The notes beneath the pieces are model-generated. The model did not search any database and had not been told where the DNA came from. It saw only the letters and a list, made by a program, of their open reading frames with translations. Below, in pieces: positions 51,225-52,765 of a DNA stretch of 52,765 nt. Position 1 is the first letter of the stretch, and the number at the start of each line of letters is the position of its first letter. Both the position numbers and the translations under genes were made by a program. Origin of the DNA: Candidatus Thiodiazotropha sp. (ex Epidulcina cf. delphinae). GTDB lineage: Bacteria > Pseudomonadota > Gammaproteobacteria > Chromatiales > Chromatiaceae. Location of the stretch: NCBI GenBank assembly GCA_025656455.1, contig JAHXHS010000036.1, positions 1 through 52,765 on the forward strand. The letters run 5' to 3'.

Positions 51225-51617
51225 ATGGATTCCAGCACAATAGACCTGCCCGGCAGTGAAATCGAATCCGTTCGTTTTGAGGACGGCAAGCTCACGGTGC
51301 GCTTCTCCCGCGCCATCATCATCAAGACCATGAGCGGCTCAGAAGAGCGCACCCGCTGGTGGCAGGCAGGCGCATTGGTGTTTGAAGGCGCCGAGGTCGA
51401 GACGGATCTACCGGCATGTCCCTGTGTCTGCGACGGCGGCGATGTCGGGGAGAACGTCTACACCTACCGGGACATGATACCGATGCCCCTCGACAGTCAG
51501 GGGCGGGCGCATTGCGATCTGAAATTCAAGGGCAGCGGCGAGCGTCTGCAGGCCTGGGCGGATGGGGTCAAGCTGGTGATGGATGACCGGCCGCACTATA
51601 TCGAGCATTTGCGGTGA
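51225..51617 (+). CDS. Conserved-looking unknown protein
   Basis: 130 residues from the ATG at 51225 (MDSSTIDLPGSEIESVRFED); the frame's earlier start lies in repeat copy C and is rejected. No signal peptide or membrane helix. Strand-rich: ESVRFEDGKLTVRFSRAIII, RTRWWQAGALVFEGAEVETD, RMIPMPLDS-like DMIPMPLDSQGRAHCDLKFK. Contains a CPCVCDGGD cysteine cluster (71-79 region). I do not recognise the family. Its 3' end overlaps the convergent PEP-CTERM-like gene by 22 bp. Confidence 0.7.
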   Translation: MDSSTIDLPGSEIESVRFEDGKLTVRFSRAIIIKTMSGSEERTRWWQAGALVFEGAEVETDLPACPCVCDGGDVGENVYTYRDMIPMPLDSQGRAHCDLKFKGSGERLQAWADGVKLVMDDRPHYIEHLR

Positions 51618-52375
51618 TCGGCTTCCCTTGGCGGCATATTACGCCTTTTGTTCAGACCGGCGGTCGCCGGGATTCGATTCGGGTTACGCAGCAGGAAAAC
51701 GCCGAACAGGCCGATCACAAGCAACCACGCCGTGGTTGGCTCATCGATCGATACAGCCGACAGTAATCCAACCGCGTCGATGTCGGCGCCCGCCTTTCCG
51801 CCCCTGAAAAACTGCTGGCCAATATCGTCGGTCAAACGAATGAAGCTGAAGAGGTCGTTTCTGGTCAGACCAAGGCTATCGATATCGACGAAAAAGGCGG
51901 TCGTTCCATAGACCTGGTTATCGGGATTGATATAGGCGTTTTCAAAGTATGTGCTACCCACCTGAAACCAGTTTTGGTTGTCCCGGCTGATCTCGACGAA
52001 TACGTTCTCCACATCGGAGCCGATTTCGAAAATCGCCAAATCCCAGCCATCATCACCGCTGCCGGTCAAGTAGGCATCGGTAAACTGCAGGGTAAGCCGA
52101 CCGCCGTTGCCGAGGCTGACATACTCCTTTCCAGGCCGGTTCAGGTCGTTGAAGTCAGGCATGCCCAGCGCATTGGCCGGATCGGCGCGACTGCTCGATA
52201 TCCGATTCGTCTGGAGAAAATTCGGATCGTAGTCAACGACCTGGTTGGCATAGGAGAGTGCGCTCAATGGGTAGTCGAATCCGAGCAGGGGGGATGCAGA
52301 AGAGACTCCGGCACAAGCGAAAAAAAGTAGTATGAGGCTGAAAATAAACGATGGATATTTAATACGGTCTTTCAC
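51596..52375 (-). CDS. PEP-CTERM-like exported protein with C-terminal extension
   Basis: 259 residues. Signal peptide (PSFIFSLILLFFACAGVSSA). The mature part is beta-rich with LGMPDFNDLNRPGKEYVSLG, LTLQFTDAYLTGSGDDGWDL, FEIGSDVENVFVEISRD and a terminal DIDAVGLLSA, as in cell-surface PEP-CTERM proteins. Near residue 215 is a degenerate sorting signal: EPTTAWLLVIGLFGVFLLRN then PNR (first Pro missing). Unusually, about 25 further residues follow it (IPATAGLNKRRNMPPREADH then RKCSI), whereas the signal is normally the very end. No exosortase lies in the window. Confidence 0.78.
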   Translation of the reverse strand: MKDRIKYPSFIFSLILLFFACAGVSSASPLLGFDYPLSALSYANQVVDYDPNFLQTNRISSSRADPANALGMPDFNDLNRPGKEYVSLGNGGRLTLQFTDAYLTGSGDDGWDLAIFEIGSDVENVFVEISRDNQNWFQVGSTYFENAYINPDNQVYGTTAFFVDIDSLGLTRNDLFSFIRLTDDIGQQFFRGGKAGADIDAVGLLSAVSIDEPTTAWLLVIGLFGVFLLRNPNRIPATAGLNKRRNMPPREADHRKCSI

Positions 52376-52745
52376 AGCTTATCACCTGTGCGGCTTACGA
52401 AGGTGGTGGTAAATCTCCCTTGTCGACGTTCCCGGCCCAAATTGCTGGATTCGCCTGAGGATATGCCTTTCTCTATAGAGGATACACAAGGTTATCGGCC
52501 GGTTTTGCAAAAACTTTGATCCGGCACAGGTTAAATTCGGCATTGAAGCGAACCGCGTTCCTGCGCACATCGGAACAGACTAACCCACAGAGCAAGTTTA
52601 GATGCTAAGGGGATAAGATCCTTGAGGTTTTAGCGATCGATTTAGAGCCAAAGCTACTCGAATCAGCATCCGGGCTTGATTAAAGCCGATGGGGTGTGGT
52701 ATTTTCCTCCTAACTTCAGAGTTTCACTACTTGCAAAGGAGCGCC
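52376..52745. other. 370-bp gap; nothing supportable seen
   Basis: Lies between the leftward PEP-CTERM-like gene and the rightward partial gene at 52746. It should contain promoters for both, but I see no clear -35/-10 pair, no repeat and no ORF longer than ~60 codons with a ribosome-binding site. Confidence 0.4.
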
Positions 52746-52765
52746 ATGAACGACGAACAAGGATG
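52746..52765 (+). CDS. First codons of a rightward CDS cut by the window end
   Basis: ATG at 52746 with AAAGGAGCG about 4 bases upstream, reading MNDEQG. Too short to identify. The strong ribosome-binding site makes a real gene start likely. Confidence 0.6.

Noticed and set aside
1..52765. CRISPR arrays, rRNA and tRNA genes
   Set aside because: No regularly spaced direct repeats and no cloverleaf or conserved rRNA sequence were noticed, though a covariance-model search was not possible.

Overview
The window is a chromosomal replication-origin neighbourhood of a gammaproteobacterium. Evidence is the classic gene order mnmG-rsmG-parA-parB-atpIBEFHAGDC-(slyD)-glmU-glmS on one side, mnmE-yidC-yidD-rnpA-rpmH in the middle, and dnaA-dnaN-recF-gyrB-(plsC-gmhB)-glyS-glyQ on the other. 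A pentahaem cytochrome c, a TusA-like sulfur carrier, a PEP-CTERM-like protein and a glnA-DUF4124-ntrB-ntrC cluster with sigma-54 control suggest a respiratory, sulfur-oxidising lineage (Chromatiales or Sedimenticola/Thiodiazotropha-like). That placement is inference from gene content, not a search.

Layout. (1) 1-6000 is an accessory island downstream of glmS. It holds a decayed glmS fragment, three small lipoprotein genes, a Shedu-type (DUF4263) defence nuclease, a Tae4-like peptidoglycan amidase coupled by an ATGA overlap to a small membrane protein, a lone RadC/JAB protein, a GIY-YIG nuclease remnant, and several mobile repeats including a clear ~207-bp MITE. (2) 6005-17217 holds glmS and glmU (cell-wall precursor synthesis), an FKBP-type prolyl isomerase, and the complete nine-gene F1Fo ATP synthase operon behind a well-formed sigma-70 promoter. 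(3) 17475-23708 holds a pentahaem cytochrome c, an unusual secreted PPGPxGGPG-repeat protein immediately after parB, then parB, parA, rsmG and mnmG. (4) 23811-27682 is a rightward MoxR-DUF58-TgpA cassette. (5) 27679-31817 is leftward DUF465, mnmE, yidC, yidD, rnpA, rpmH. (6) 31862-38275 is the origin: DnaA boxes on both sides of dnaA, an AT-rich dnaA-dnaN intergenic region (likely oriC), dnaN, recF with two parS-like 16-mers inside its coding sequence, and gyrB. (7) 38329-42992 is leftward plsC, gmhB, a MazG-like gene, glyS and glyQ. (8) 43127-50705 is rightward: a PP-loop ATPase, a TusA-like protein and a CDF transporter as an overlapping unit, then glnA, a DUF4124 protein, ntrB and ntrC, with three NtrC boxes and a sigma-54 promoter. 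(9) 50706-52765 is repeat-rich DNA, a conserved unknown gene, a PEP-CTERM-like protein, and the first codons of another gene.

How the parts fit: ParA and ParB, together with the parS-like sites in recF, would segregate the origin region. NtrB/NtrC would control glnA through paired upstream boxes and probably their own promoter. The leftward genes from rpmH and the rightward genes from dnaA diverge from the origin, so most housekeeping genes next to it are co-directional with replication. The least familiar material is the 1-6000 island, the PPG-repeat protein, the repeat families, and the PP-loop/TusA/CDF operon. Several start codons were moved from the longest reading frame on the basis of Shine-Dalgarno sites, promoters, overlaps or family length; these are noted per gene. 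No tRNA, rRNA or CRISPR array was seen.
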